In this document: piece by piece, positions 48,206-60,132 of the stretch
Layout: each line of letters opens with the position of its first letter
Numbering within the stretch: the stretch's first letter is position 1
NCBI GenBank assembly: GCA_014925825.1
Contig: JACGCK010000202.1
Coordinates: 1-64,000, forward strand
DNA from: Pholiota molesta
Lineage: Eukaryota; Basidiomycota; Agaricomycetes; Agaricales; Strophariaceae
Length of the DNA: 64,000 nt
Reading direction: 5' to 3'
The notes under the pieces: model-generated
What the model saw: the letters and a program-made list of their open reading frames with translations, nothing else
The model's database searches: none
What the model was told of the DNA's origin: nothing
Made by a program: the position numbers and the translations under genes

Positions 48206-50149
48206 TTACGAAGAATAAAAAGGGATCCTTTTGCTTAGAATGCCCTCTGCTGGTGAGAATGCACCGCTCGATTCTGTGGGGAGATATGACAGGTACAATG
48301 CGAGCCCCGCCTTCTTGAACGCCTCAATCTCCTCAGACATCGGCCGCGTCTTTTCTCTTGCAAAGTCGATCGAGCAGTGTTTTAGCCTGGTATAGGGAGC
48401 ATCAGACGGAGTAGATGTGCCAGCGGCCGCCGCGCCCTGGACCGGGTTTTGGCGCAACCTGAGAAATTCAAGCAATCCTTCGTCCGTGAAGCTCACAGGA
48501 AGGTGGCAATTCAAGCTCTCCAGCTCGGGGAGAAGAATTCGGGAATAATCCTCCGCGATGGTCTCTCCAGGCTCTTTCACCCGAACCTCCTCTGGCTCCG
48601 TATATACGTCCACCTTGCGATTTACCTTCTCAACAGAACGTAATCGTCGGCCTACCAACATACCCAAAAAAGTGTCATCATAGTGTTGCACATTATGCCC
48701 TTGGTCTGCCCACAAACGCTGAGAGCGAATCAGCTTTCTGCGATGATTGAAAAAGGTCTTGAGTCGGCGGGCTGCTTTGAGTACCGCCAAGAAATCCATG
48801 CGGGAGTACATCTGTGCGTCGGTCGTCAAGCTGGTCAGCGTGCCGCTGATGCGTTCCAGGAGCGCGATGAACTGGCACGCAGGATGCACCGGGGCCCTGT
48901 CATCGGTGGTGTACTCGAGCGTCGTCAGTCGTGGCACATCCAGCATCGCAAAGAACGCTGAAAGCTCCGACCCGCCGTTATGCACTGAGAGATCTGCAAG
49001 GTTGGAGAGCACGATTGGGCTCGTGTATGTCGACTGCGATGGCTGGGAATGCGAAGTCGCAAACAAGGTTGGCTCGTAGTATGATATCTCAAGCTTTGCT
49101 GAAATGAGCATGGGGCACTTCATTAAAAGTTCGGTGATGTTGCTGAGCCTCGTACCCCCGGCGCCAACTGTCGTACCCGTGAGCGATATGTGAGTTAACT
49201 GCTGCCAGCAAAGAGGTAGCGTATTGATATCCTCATTGAGGTTTTTGAACGACACGCGGTGGAGACGAGGGGCACTAAAGAAAGATGAATCGGTCCATTT
49301 GGTCATCGCCTTGATAGGGTCTTCCCCAACGATATGTAGATGTAAGAAGAAGCTAGTCATGTTTATATCAATTTCCTCAAGTGCGGGGACGTCTTCGGCA
49401 GAGAGTGCAGCGATGCGCTGGATGCAGTTCACAGATGTACTGAAACTCATCGAGTGCCACCGCTTGGAATGCGGTATAATTATATCGAGGAATCCTTCGT
49501 AATTGGCGTTCGCGTCTTCGTTGAAGTGTTCCTGATCGTATAACGAGATGCTCAACCTACACGCACCAGAGCGCATCAGCCACTCTTCCATAAACCTGGT
49601 CCGCTGCCGCACGACGTCCAATGTATCAATCCTAAACTTTTCTCGCTGCACCTCTGACATGAAAATTCGGTCATCGGCAAGAGGCGGTGGCACGGGCATG
49701 TGTATAGAGGCCCATAACGCAGGAGTGGTAAAGGCAATGGTGCGCCAGGCGCTGCAGACGAGTGTCAGGAGTGTGGGCGCCTCTTTGTGGCTAAGGATCG
49801 CGTTGTGGCCTGTCGGAAGGCAATGGATGAATATCTCGCGGAGGACATCGATGGGCAGCCTGCGCATGGGTGACGCGAGCGCGCGATAGTCGGCGAACTC
49901 GAGCGAAAGCTTCATGTGCTGTCGGCACAGGGCCTCGTGCTCAGCTAATTTCCGCGCCATTTCAGCGTCCAGCTCCGCGAGCCTAGCAGTGGGTGCTACG
50001 AGCAGGCTGCGGATCTGCAGGAGCTCCTCGTCGGTAGGCGTATAGTTGGTCCCAAAGTGAGATATGAGGGAAGCCATGCTTGGTTTCGTCGTGTTCGAGT
50101 GTTGACTAGATCTGGGTAATGATAGTATGTTATTAGGAAATGCGCCCAT
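48206..50149 (-). CDS. F-box protein (647 aa), paralogue of the 36-kb gene
   Basis: A single-exon gene. Either the ATG at 50149 (MGAFPNNILSLP) or the one 25 codons later (MASLISHFGTNY) may be used; similarity to the 35913-37835 gene begins at the second. The helix SLLVAPTARLAELDAEMARK is followed by the F-box MRRLPIDVLREIFIHCLP with TLVCSAWRTIAFTTPALW, and a leucine-rich body follows. It ends with FTDEGLLEFLRLRQNP and AFKKAGLALYLSYL, as in the paralogue. It is an intact frame, so a functional second SCF substrate receptor is likely. The two copies lie 10 kb apart in opposite orientation. Confidence 0.88.
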   Translation of the reverse strand: MGAFPNNILSLPRSSQHSNTTKPSMASLISHFGTNYTPTDEELLQIRSLLVAPTARLAELDAEMARKLAEHEALCRQHMKLSLEFADYRALASPMRRLPIDVLREIFIHCLPTGHNAILSHKEAPTLLTLVCSAWRTIAFTTPALWASIHMPVPPPLADDRIFMSEVQREKFRIDTLDVVRQRTRFMEEWLMRSGACRLSISLYDQEHFNEDANANYEGFLDIIIPHSKRWHSMSFSTSVNCIQRIAALSAEDVPALEEIDINMTSFFLHLHIVGEDPIKAMTKWTDSSFFSAPRLHRVSFKNLNEDINTLPLCWQQLTHISLTGTTVGAGGTRLSNITELLMKCPMLISAKLEISYYEPTLFATSHSQPSQSTYTSPIVLSNLADLSVHNGGSELSAFFAMLDVPRLTTLEYTTDDRAPVHPACQFIALLERISGTLTSLTTDAQMYSRMDFLAVLKAARRLKTFFNHRRKLIRSQRLWADQGHNVQHYDDTFLGMLVGRRLRSVEKVNRKVDVYTEPEEVRVKEPGETIAEDYSRILLPELESLNCHLPVSFTDEGLLEFLRLRQNPVQGAAAAGTSTPSDAPYTRLKHCSIDFAREKTRPMSEEIEAFKKAGLALYLSYLPTESSGAFSPAEGILSKRIPFYSS

Positions 50150-50700
50150 CCATAACGCGCTTTATCTTTATATACTGCAGTGGCAGGCCATTGTTGGGCC
50201 ATTGCCACTGGAAGGTCAAAGAAAAAATACCAAACATATGACAAACAACGCCACCGAAGAATTCGGTGGCAAGATTTATTACAGCGCTTGCGGCTTGGGC
50301 CTCTTGAAGTCACTGTTTGGCGACATTGCTCCGAGAGCCCTCAGACAAAATAAAGGTGAGATGCATGTAAAATGATGAGTTGGGTTCAGATTGGTGAGAC
50401 GATCTAAAATACACGAATGTAAATGATAATATTATAGCTTGTGCGTTGAAAGGTGAATATGGAGAAAGATAAAGGAAAATCGTATAAGTAAGTGTGCGTA
50501 CGCACGATGCAAGCATGAATCTTGAGTTGCTCTAGTTGACAGCATAGCGTGGCAGTGGTTGAATGAGTGAAGTCGCACCACTTTCTTCAAGCGCATAAGT
50601 GCATTACAGAGCAGAGCCGCCAAGCACCTCCAAACCCCACATACCCACACACCCACACGCCTAGGCGGAAGCTCGACAGCGAACGCGCTCATCGCCCAAT
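50150..50700. other. Intergenic between F-box and Lon genes
   Basis: Upstream flank of the minus-strand F-box gene and 3' region of the Lon gene. No gene recognised. Confidence 0.35.
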
Positions 50701-53700
50701 CTAAGGCGGCAGCGTCTCCCGCCACTTCGCCACCTGCTCGCTCTCCGCGAACACCTCCTGCAGCACCTGGTTCACGTTCTCCACATACACGAACCGGATA
50801 CCCTCCTTCACGCTCGCCGGCACGTTCTCCTCAATGTCCGCCTGGTTCGCCGCAGGCGCGAGGATCGTCTTGATCCCCGCCCGGTGCGCGGCGAGGATCT
50901 TCTCCTTCAGACCGCCGACGGGCAGCACTTGGCCCACGAGCGAGATCTCGCCGGTCATAGCTACGCACAATAAAATTGAAACAAAAACGTCAGTATCATC
51001 ACCCATCGACACAAGCCACAAAGGCCCACGCACCAATATCTGGATTAATCGGCATCCCCGTGAACAGGCTCACAAAGGCGCTGAGGATGGCGGTGCCCGC
51101 GCTCGGGCCCTCCTTCCCAATGCTGCCCTCGGGCATGTGCACATGCACGTCCCGGTCCGTCAGGAACTGCTCCTTCCGATCCTTCGTGATCCCGAGGTCG
51201 AACGCGTGCGCGCGCACCCACGACAGCCCGATCTGCGCCGACTCGCGGATGACTTCGCCCAGCTTACCAGTCAGCTGCAGGGCGCCCTTGCCGGGCATGC
51301 TCTACAGATAAACGAACGAACGCGCAAAAATTAGCATGCTTAAGGCAATCAAAAAAGAATACTACGCACCATGGCCTCGATAGGCATCACTGCACCACTC
51401 CCATTCCCCAGATACCCAAGCCCCGTGCTCACACCCGCAGGCGGCGGCTTGCTATACAGCCGGTCCTGGTGGTATATCGGCGGCCCCACATAGTCCTTCA
51501 AATTCGTCGACGTGATATGAACGTGCACCGTCGACGGGATCTGCATCGGCGGCCGCGTCGTCGTCGTCGGCGAGCCGTCCGTGGACGTGCTGACGACCGC
51601 CGCGGGGATGGCGTTGGTGTCCTGCTGCGGCTCCGACGCCGGCTCGGCGGGAATGTGGGGATCGTTGGGCGGGGGCACGCCGCCGACGGTCGGCGCGTGG
51701 TGCTCCACCTTCTCCTTGACGCCTTCGTGCTTCTGCTCCTTTTGCGCTGTCGCCGCGTCCCCTGCTTTCGCACCGGCAGCGGCAGCACCAGGCTCGGGCA
51801 ACACATCCTCGCCGAGGTCCTCGACGAGCTTAAGGGCAGCCTTCCTGTAGATCTAGCATACCACAACACCAAGGCGCCCATCAACATCACGTACAACAAG
51901 CGAACGCAAACGCAAAACGCACCTTCTCAATGTACTTCTTCAGATTCCGCACCCCGCTCTCTCTGCAGTACCACCGGATGAGGCTCTCCACCGCGTCCAT
52001 ATCCAGCGTCACGTCCACGCTCCCGAGCCCGCTCTGCTCCTTCGCCTGCGGCGCCAGGTACCGCGACGCGATCGCCAGCTTCTCCTCAGACACATAGCCG
52101 GACACCTCGAGCACCTCCATGCGGTCGAGCAGCGGCGCGGGGATCGTCGAGAGGTTGTTCGCCGTGCACACGAAGAGCACGCGCGAGAGGTCGACGGGGA
52201 CGTCCATGCTATGGTATGGTGGTCAATGACGGACGCACGATGTACGTTGGAAGAACAGGGTACGTACTAATGGTCGAGGAAGCTGCTGTTCTGCTCCGGA
52301 TCGAGCATCTCGAGCAGCGCGCTCGAAGGGTCGCCGTTGTGACCGCGGCCGATCTTGTCCACCTCGTCGATAAGCACGAGCGGGTTCTCTGTCTCGACGC
52401 GCTTGAGCGCCTGAATAATCTTGCCCGGAAGCGCGCTGTACGAAAGAGAAAAAATCGAGTGAGTAAAAATCTTACCAACACAACACCAAAACGACAACGC
52501 ACCCAACATAAGTCCTCCTATGCCCCTTCACCTCCGCCACATCCGTCAAGCCCCCAACACTGAACCTAAAAAACCGCCGCCCGAGCGCGCGCGCGATGCT
52601 CTTCCCGATACTCGTCTTCCCGACACCGGGCGGGCCGACCAGGCAGATGATCTTGCCCTGCACGGTGCCTCGGAGCTTGCCGACAGCGAGGAACTCGAGG
52701 ATGCGCGATTTGATGTCGGACAGACCGTAGTGGTCCTCGTTGAGCACGCGCGTAGCGTGCGGAAGCGAGAAGTTTTCGGGCGTTGAGCGGCCCCAAGGGA
52801 TCTGCGGGTGTGCGGTGAATATAAATAGATGGGAGAAAGTGGACGAAAAAAAAAAATCGCAAAGTAAGAGTTAGAGAATTAACGACGTAAAGGATTCGAA
52901 AAAAAAAAATTGGGAGAAGACACACACCTGAGTCAGCCAATCCAGATAATTCCGCGTCACATTCGCCTCGCTCGCCGCAGGCTCGAGCCCCTGCAGCTTG
53001 CTCAGCTCCTCCTCAAACACCTTCTTCACGCCCTCCGGCATGACCAGCCCCGCCGCCCGCTCCCTAAACTTCTCAATCAGCTTATCCTTCCCATCGCTCT
53101 CCATCCCGAGCTCCTTCTTGATCCCCTTCAGCTGCTCCATCAGATAATACTCCCTTTGCCTCTTCGCGATCTTCGAGTCCACGTCCCTCGACAGCTTGGA
53201 CTGCAGCTGCGCGTTGATCAGCTCCTTCTTCAGCACGAGCAGCGCCTTGCGCAGGCGGTCATCCACAACGAGGCTCTCGAGCACGTCCTGCAGCTCGCCG
53301 ACCTCGCCCGTGCTCACCGCGGCCGCAAAGTCCGCGAGCTTGTCCGGCTCGTCGAACACGTTCGCGGCGACCTGGTTGATGCTGAAGTTCGTGATCTGGT
53401 CGCGGAACAGCGGGTTCAGCTGCGCGATGTCCTTGAACACGGACACGATCTCGGACATGAACGCGCGGATGTGCTGGTCGTCCTTCCGGTACGGCTGCGT
53501 CTGCAGGTTCTCCACGTTCACGATCGACACGTCGTGCTGGTGCAGGAACGCGGTCTGGTGCGGCGCGGTGAGCTCCGTGGCGGGGCCGGGCGACGGCGGC
53601 GGGGTCGGCGGCGCGACGGTTTGCGGCTCCTCTTGGAGGTGGCTACGCGCGCCGCCGGCTTTGACCAGTTCCGTTATCTTGATCCTGCGGTGCGGGTATA

Positions 53701-54388
53701 GGACAGCTGTTAGGCCTTCCTCCTTTTCGTCGCCTTCGCCACCGCGTCCGGCAGCAGCGAAGACGCTGGTAATCTGCGCGAAGACGCCGACGGAGTGCAC
53801 CGAGTTGATATCCGTAATTACATCGCTGTCGGCGTTTTCGTCCTTGAGGAGGAACGCACCGAGGTAGGGCTGGCCGCGTTTCATCATGTCCTTAATGGCT
53901 GCGACGACCGCAGGGTTGCGGACGACGACAGCTTTGTAAAAGCCGGGGAAGAGGGGCCGCCGCGCGATAGGCAGCGCGAGGACCTGGGGGTAATTTTCGG
54001 GGATGCTCTGTTTGGCTATGGAACCGGGATTTGAGGGTGGTGGAGGGGCATTAGACGACGGAGGTGGTGATACAGGGCTGTCGGAAGAGGGCGTGGAGGG
54101 CGAAGACGATGATGTCGCAGGAGCCTTCGACGGCGTGGTCGGCTGTTCCGGTGTTTTGTCCTGCTCAGGCTCGTCCTTTTTCTTCTCCTCGTTCCCGTTC
54201 CCTTTTGGAGGCACGTCCTGGGGCGCCTTTGCGTTGATCCATCTGGGCGCCTTTACGGAGGTCCCATTGCGTACGAATACCGCAGACGACGCTGAAAAAT
54301 AGCGGTGCGCCAGCAGGGCAGCACGTGGCGGGGCGAGGCCAGGCCGTACTGTCGGCGCTGACCGTAGAAGAGCAGCTATGCGGCTCAT
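50701..54388 (-). CDS. PIM1: Mitochondrial Lon protease (PIM1)
   Basis: Seven exons: 52928-54388, 52503-52801, 52268-52435, 51923-52208, 51370-51852, 51034-51301 and 50701-50960; all phases agree, 1,074 aa. An Arg/Ser/Ala-rich leader ([20 protein letters not shown]) fits import into the mitochondrial matrix. A low-complexity linker follows, then the Lon N-domain ([20 protein letters not shown]). The AAA+ module has Walker [10 protein letters not shown] and Walker [13 protein letters not shown]. The protease domain has the catalytic Ser in KEGPSAGTA and Lys in [13 protein letters not shown]. Lon degrades damaged matrix proteins with ATP. A Pro/Gln/Thr-rich insert of about 90 residues (encoded near 51480-51800) lies between the ATPase and the protease part, a place where fungal Lons vary. 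Confidence 0.97.
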
Positions 54389-56687
54389 GGAGCGCTATTA
54401 GGACACCCGCGCCAGAGGAGAGATGGTGGAGAAGGTGTTGGTGGCGGAGAGAAGAGACTCGAGTGTCCAGAGCGAGATGACGCATCACGCATATGCCAGC
54501 TGACAAACATCCTTTTTCGGTGTTCGGCATTTCGGCTAAATGCGCTGCCCTCTTCCTCCCGTCTACGATCTTGCTCTTGATTCCGTTCTGTTGGCTCACA
54601 ACCTGCGCATAAATAGCCTCTTCGTCTTGAGCGACGTCCTGGATAGCTTATGCCATAGACGGCGTTGGTCCAATGTTCTAGACCCTTCCAGGCGTCGTCT
54701 TACACGTCTTATTCTGGGGCAGGTATTTCGGACTGGCAAGATCTATTATAAATATAATGTGGATATAGACCATGAAGTGAATCAGATGCCGAACGTACCA
54801 ATAAGAGTACCCAACGCCAGTCGTCACGAAATTTCAATTGCCTTACCCGACTGGTTAGTTGCGAAAGGAATAACGAGGAAATGAGATTTACAAACGTTGA
54901 TTGCGCAATGCGAAAGAAATACCACTTGGTGCCCACTGCGGGTGCGTCAACTAGTTTTAGCCTCAAGCAAGCCTCAAGCAGTGTATATATGCACCTTTAG
55001 AGACATTAGATGCTGCTAGAAGACACCTAGAGCTCATGGGTCATCTAACAGCAAATCATATGAGTATAGAATAGGAAATCAACGGACTCGACGTACCAAA
55101 AGTAGAGTAAACAGCTAAGCAAAAACACGGAAGCGTTAGGTGCAGAAAGACAAAAGAGGGAAGGAAAATGTACGAGCACTGAGTGTGAAAGAAACTCTAG
55201 CGCAAACTGCGTGCATTACCTAGTGTGATGTAGCCGTAAATAACGCATATATGTACCTGTGGAGACATTAGATGATGTTAGGAGCCGTCTAGAGCAAAAG
55301 GGTCGTATTTACTTATCGCGAAAAGATGTCCACTATCGCCCTTTCCTCTCTAATCTGGCCCGAATTCCAGCATCTGATAAAACAACCGAGAGTTGGCACG
55401 CAATGAAAACCTCGTCTACGTGCTAGAGTAACAGTGGCCTAGGAGAAGCGTGAGCAGGGGGGAGGACAGGTTGGGGACGATAGTGATGGCAGGAAGAAAG
55501 AGGCGAAGTGGAAGGAACCGCGCTATATGATACTCAAAGGCGCAAAACGCACAGACCATGTGATGGCGGGCGAAGGGGACTTGGAAATAAAGCGTTTTCT
55601 TGACATACGCGCTACGAAGTATACGTCATGTTTAGACGCCGGCCGTGGGGTCGAGACTCGAAGCGCAGATTGAATCTGAGTTTGATGATGGACAGCTCAC
55701 CGCCTCCCGCACAAAGTTCAAACCACCAACAACAACTGGTCTGTGGTCTTCCTGTGCTGACGCGGTTCTGAACTTGCAACTTCGTCCCGCTGCCCATTCT
55801 GGCTACTGACAAACGATTCCAACGATCCTATCGATCCTGTCATACATCCTACATGTGCTGTCATCTGCCACCTGCGAAACTCATCACACCTAGATTCTAT
55901 CGTTTGACTTACCTGTGATGGTTCGAGGAGTAGGAATGGTGATTGCACCATCGAAACTGGAGCTTGCCATCTGCATACGTTGGGATACATTTTGATCAGT
56001 CTTCGGCACTCTGCTACCGACAAAGATCACCGAAGGCTCTCGAGGCGGCCATCCGTCAGACTGCAACATTTTGGATGTCAATCGCACCGTGTCAAAGCAA
56101 TCAAGCTGCGGAGACAAGCTGATTATTTCAACTTCTTCGTGTTCATCCATCTCCCGCTATCAGAAATATTCAACCAAGCAAGGTAGCTTTTTCCAGTTTC
56201 CCTCGCTACGTGCGACATATTCACTACATCTACATCACCGCTAGCATATCATCAGTCATACTCATGAAACACCGCATGGTGAATGCGTTCTTTTTCTCTC
56301 AACCCACGTTATCCGAGCATTTGAGGTGAGTAGAGATTATTGTTTCGACAGTTTGACCTTGCACTCATCATTCTCCGAACCAGATGAACAGGCTCGGATC
56401 AGCTTCTGCAGCATATCGCATGCCATAGCCGCGTGTATCTATTTCTCAGCCTGAGCGCTTATCCATGATCGTAATGGGCTCGTTCAGCACCAGGCAGTGG
56501 TGGCCTACGGGCCTTATTCCGAGCCTGAGCGCCTATCTGTCATAGGCCATGATCAAGCTATTCTTCGAAATGTCATTAGTGGTATAAAAGGGAGAACGCT
56601 CTAACGAATATCTTCGCCTCTTCTTCCAGCAATTAAGTGCTTATTGAGTGCAATTTCCATGCAGATCAATTGATGCTTTCGCTTAGT
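54389..56687. other. Gene-poor stretch of 2.3 kb
   Basis: No gene could be supported. It contains the direct repeats at 54984-55305. Two gcctgagcgc-containing stretches near 56450 and 56522 are similar to each other. Confidence 0.4.
54984..55305. repeat. Pair of direct repeats of about 60 bp
   Basis: 54984-55042 and 55246-55305 share atatatg-acct--gagacattagatg--g, then tag and agagc--a-gggtc, roughly 75 percent by eye. They lie in the same orientation about 260 bp apart. They may mark a small decayed element; no ends or target duplication were seen. Confidence 0.6.
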
Positions 56688-58222
56688 ATGCCCTCATTAG
56701 ATCCGCGCGAGATCGTTTTCACCACTCTGTACGTCCAGGCATAACGATTATCAGTATAGACCAGATATTGACCACACAACGAACTCCTATAGCACAGGCC
56801 CTCCGGTAGGATCTTTTAACATGCATTAAAATCCATTGCACGACGCTCAACATCCGATGCAGTTCGTCGTTATCATACTAAACTGGGGTCTCTTCGGCGT
56901 GCTCTCCATCCAAGTCTGTAAGTAACTGCGTCGCTCTTCGAATAATCCCTCTACATCACTAACCCCTACCCAAAGATCTCTATTCGCAGGCCTTCCCAAA
57001 GGACCGCCCCGTGCTGAAGGCCCTCGTCTACATCGTCTACCTCTTGGAAACGGCGCAGACCATGCTTCTTACGGGGAGCGTCTGGAACATGCTAGCGCGC
57101 GGGTTCGGAGACCTCTTAGGGATAGACGAAATCGGGACGAATTGGCTCTCGGTGTGCTTGATCGGGGGCCTCGGTGCGTTTGTGGACTTTCTATTTCAAA
57201 CCAACGGAGGTACTTATATTACCATAGTCGGCCTGCTCGTTCAATGTTTTTACGCCTACCGCATTTCGGTCATCTCGCAGAGCCGGATCGCACCCGGCCT
57301 CATCATACTTGTAAGTGATTGACGGTCACATTATACCCAAGATCTTTGGCATTCCGCTGATGAAACCTCCCCATCGCAGTTGTCCCTCGTTTCGTTCGCA
57401 GGCGCCATAGCTACGACGGTCTTCGCCATACGGGCGAAGCGCTTCACTGTGCTGTTCACCCTATCCTTGGGGTTCAATGTGCAGCCGCTGGGCGTAAGCA
57501 ATGTCCTTCATGGATTGCTGGTTCTGCTGGACTAATTTGGCGCTGTAGTTTTGGAGCGGAACAGGTTCGGCCTGTGACGTCGTGATCGCGATCTGCATGT
57601 GCTACTATGTACGTAGGAACCGCACCCTCTAGTCATAAAGGTCTATCATACTGAAATACTTGCGACCCAGTTGCGAAGACGCAATCCATACGGGACGTTC
57701 TCGCAGACCCAAGCGCTGATATACAAATTGGTGCGGATGACCGTCGAGACGGGCGTCCTAACAGGCATGTGCTATTTGCCACCTTATGCAGATATCTAAA
57801 ATAACATCTCAACACCAACAGCCTCCATCTCGCTCCTCACCCTCGCGCTGTACTACCCGCCGCGCACCACGCCCATCAACTACTTCGTCGTCCCGCTCTC
57901 CGCGCAGGCGAAGCTCTACTCCACCACGATGCTCGCCGTGCTGAACAGCCGCTTGCACATGGGCATCGTGTCCGAGGCGGAGGCCGCGGGCGGGTGGCGG
58001 GACTACGAGCTGGGCAGCGCGGCGCCGCCGCGGCACGTTGAGGCGGGCGGTATGCAGTTCAGAGTCAATTCGCTGTCGACGGCGGCGGCGCAGAGCGAGG
58101 GTGTGTTTGTGATGAAGCAACAGGTCGGTACGAAGGATCAGGCAAAGGTGCGGATGCAGCGTGGCTATGTCAGTGAAGTAGGTGTGGAAGTTGACTTGTT
58201 CGTGTTTACCAGGGCAACTTGA
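56688..58222 (+). CDS. DUF6534-type multispanning membrane protein (370 aa)
   Basis: Eight exons: 56688-56728, 56793-56805, 56863-56917, 56976-57310, 57380-57493, 57549-57608, 57671-57764 and 57822-58222; phases agree throughout. It starts MPSLDPREIVFTTL, then a helix NWGLFGVLSIQVYLYSQAFP, further helices, and the family-typical stretch WSGTGSACDVVIAICMCYYL, RRRNPYGTFSQTQALIYKLV and LSAQAKLYSTTMLAVLNSR. The tail is soluble. Such proteins are abundant in Agaricomycetes and uncharacterised. Oddities are a 13-nt second exon and intron 7, which begins with GC (57765, GCATGT) instead of GT. Confidence 0.88.
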
Positions 58223-59564
58223 GTTTTGGTCCCGGACAACCTTGAACAAAACGCAGAAGGCGAAGATCATTACTATGTTTAGGCCTAACGGACCTTCTAT
58301 ACCGCGCCTGCTCCCTCAAATGTAAAGTTTATCTCTGCCTACACACAGCAGCAAGATTATATATTCTTTCTTGCGCCCTCAAAGCCGAATTCCGCTCATC
58401 CCCGAGAGCTTCGTGATGCTGCCCGTTGATTTGTTCAGCAGACAAGCGCCGCTTCTACGAAAGTTCTCAATAGAAAACGTTTCAGTATACCGATTCCAAA
58501 ATTCTTGAAATTCTGCAAGGAAATCGTACATCTCCCACGTCTGCGACTCTAAAATTTACGACGAAATACCCTTTCATTTTTCCCCACCTCCATTTACTCT
58601 TATTTATTGTGGAATTAGGACAACCTCACCTAGGTACGAAGCTGGCTTTAGGTTGAAGTCAACTGGACAGCATCCACATCTTCGTGTTGAGATACTTATA
58701 CTATGATTCACGTCAATGTCGACGCAGTCGGCCCATTCAATCTCCACAATGCTATTCATTGGATCCAGACCCGGGTTATTATCAAAAGCATACTTAGCAG
58801 ATAAGATCAAAAGATTGGAGATTAATAATAGCTGTTGCCTCGACGCCCGGTAGGGCTTATCCGAGACCCAAAAATATTACTATGCCAGGTACCTTCTACA
58901 ATACACCGTCATTACATTTGTTCCTAGAACCATCGCTCGCCTTGAAGCACTACGGGACACTTGTGACTGCATCCCGTTCTCAACATCCCACAGAAAATAA
59001 CGTGGACAACTTCGATGTGGTGTTTGACTCTTTTCATTCGTAGTTGACCAAAGTACAGACAGCCACTTTGCAGCCATTTAGAACGGAGCGACACATGTGG
59101 ACCTGTGGTCTCCAGGTAGCGCTGGGTTGTTCCATGTCAAAGAAATCTTTCGGTTGCGTCTGAACCGTAGAAGAAGATTTACTAGTAGTACTTGGCATGT
59201 GTATAATTGGGACATCTGAGCTGCGAGCACCTAGTTATCTACAAACTGCGCACGAAAATACGAGAGAAAAGTAAGGGAACCATGTAAGCATTAAACCTGG
59301 TGACTGAGCAGCGAGGAAGAAGGGTCGTAGGCGCCTAAAGCTAGGAATGGGTAGCAAAATACCAAGGTTGAACGAAATAATTGACCTAAAAATAGCCAGA
59401 TACCACGCGTAGCATGTCATCAGGACTTGCCGTTCTCTCACGCGCACAGCGAATGTTCAAACGTTCGAAGCCCAGTGAAGATTAAGAAGATGTACCCAAA
59501 CGATCTAAGGACATTTCCAACAGAGCTTAAATGATCTCATTGACAGTACTACCTATATAACGCG
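58223..59564. other. Intergenic, no gene recognised
   Basis: 1.3 kb with short unrelated frames only; no repeat ends seen. Confidence 0.35.
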
Positions 59565-59935
59565 ATGGCGTATCTCTTGTCAATAAGCGATATACTGCCA
59601 GCCTCCCCTTATTACCTACTTCGCATGGACGCCCAACTTCTCCAAAGCCGCAGAGCTGTTCTTAATTCTCCTTATTGCCAGTCAACAGGGATCGGAGGGT
59701 ACCTCAAAGAGCTCCTATATCTCACCGTAGCCAACACGATACTATGGTGCATCGTGATTGCGCTCGCCTCCAACACACTTCGCGCGACAGTCAAGGCAAA
59801 GCACATCCATTCTGCTCGGGCGCGACGCCTCCTGGTTATCTATATCTCTGTTATGACGATTGTCAGTACAATCTCACTGGGATTGATGATTCAATACACG
59901 CACAAGACTTTATTTTCACCCTTCGATGGGGGGAT
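59565..59935 (+). pseudogene. 5' part of a membrane-protein gene, cut off before the Helitron
   Basis: The frame (MAYLLSISDILPASPYYLLR, then LYLTVANTILWCIVIALASN, RARRLLVIYISVMTIVSTIS, TLFSPFDGG) matches the first 110 residues of the membrane protein at 5627-6865, including the LFS.(Y/F)D end of its second helix pair. After SPFDGG the similarity stops, although the frame stays open to 60029. Sequence from there quickly becomes AT-rich and belongs to the Helitron. The remaining helices, including the expected ADG..(V/A)WRC segment, are missing. Confidence 0.75.
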
Positions 59936-60132
59936 AGATGCTCGCAGGCACCTAGAGACTTGTGTTGCGGGCCATTGCTTCGCATGGCAATACGAGTCTT
60001 TACACAAATTAAACTTAACAGTTTTGTAAGACTTGTATTGCCCGAAGCATAGCCTATTAATACAATTACATAAATATTGCTCGACCTACTAATACGACCT
60101 ACAATACATAAATTGTAACTATTTTATTCAGT

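Noticed and set aside
52910..53701. 263-codon plus-strand frame
   Set aside because: Antisense to the well-supported first exon of Lon; Arg/Leu-rich composition mirrors that exon's codon bias.
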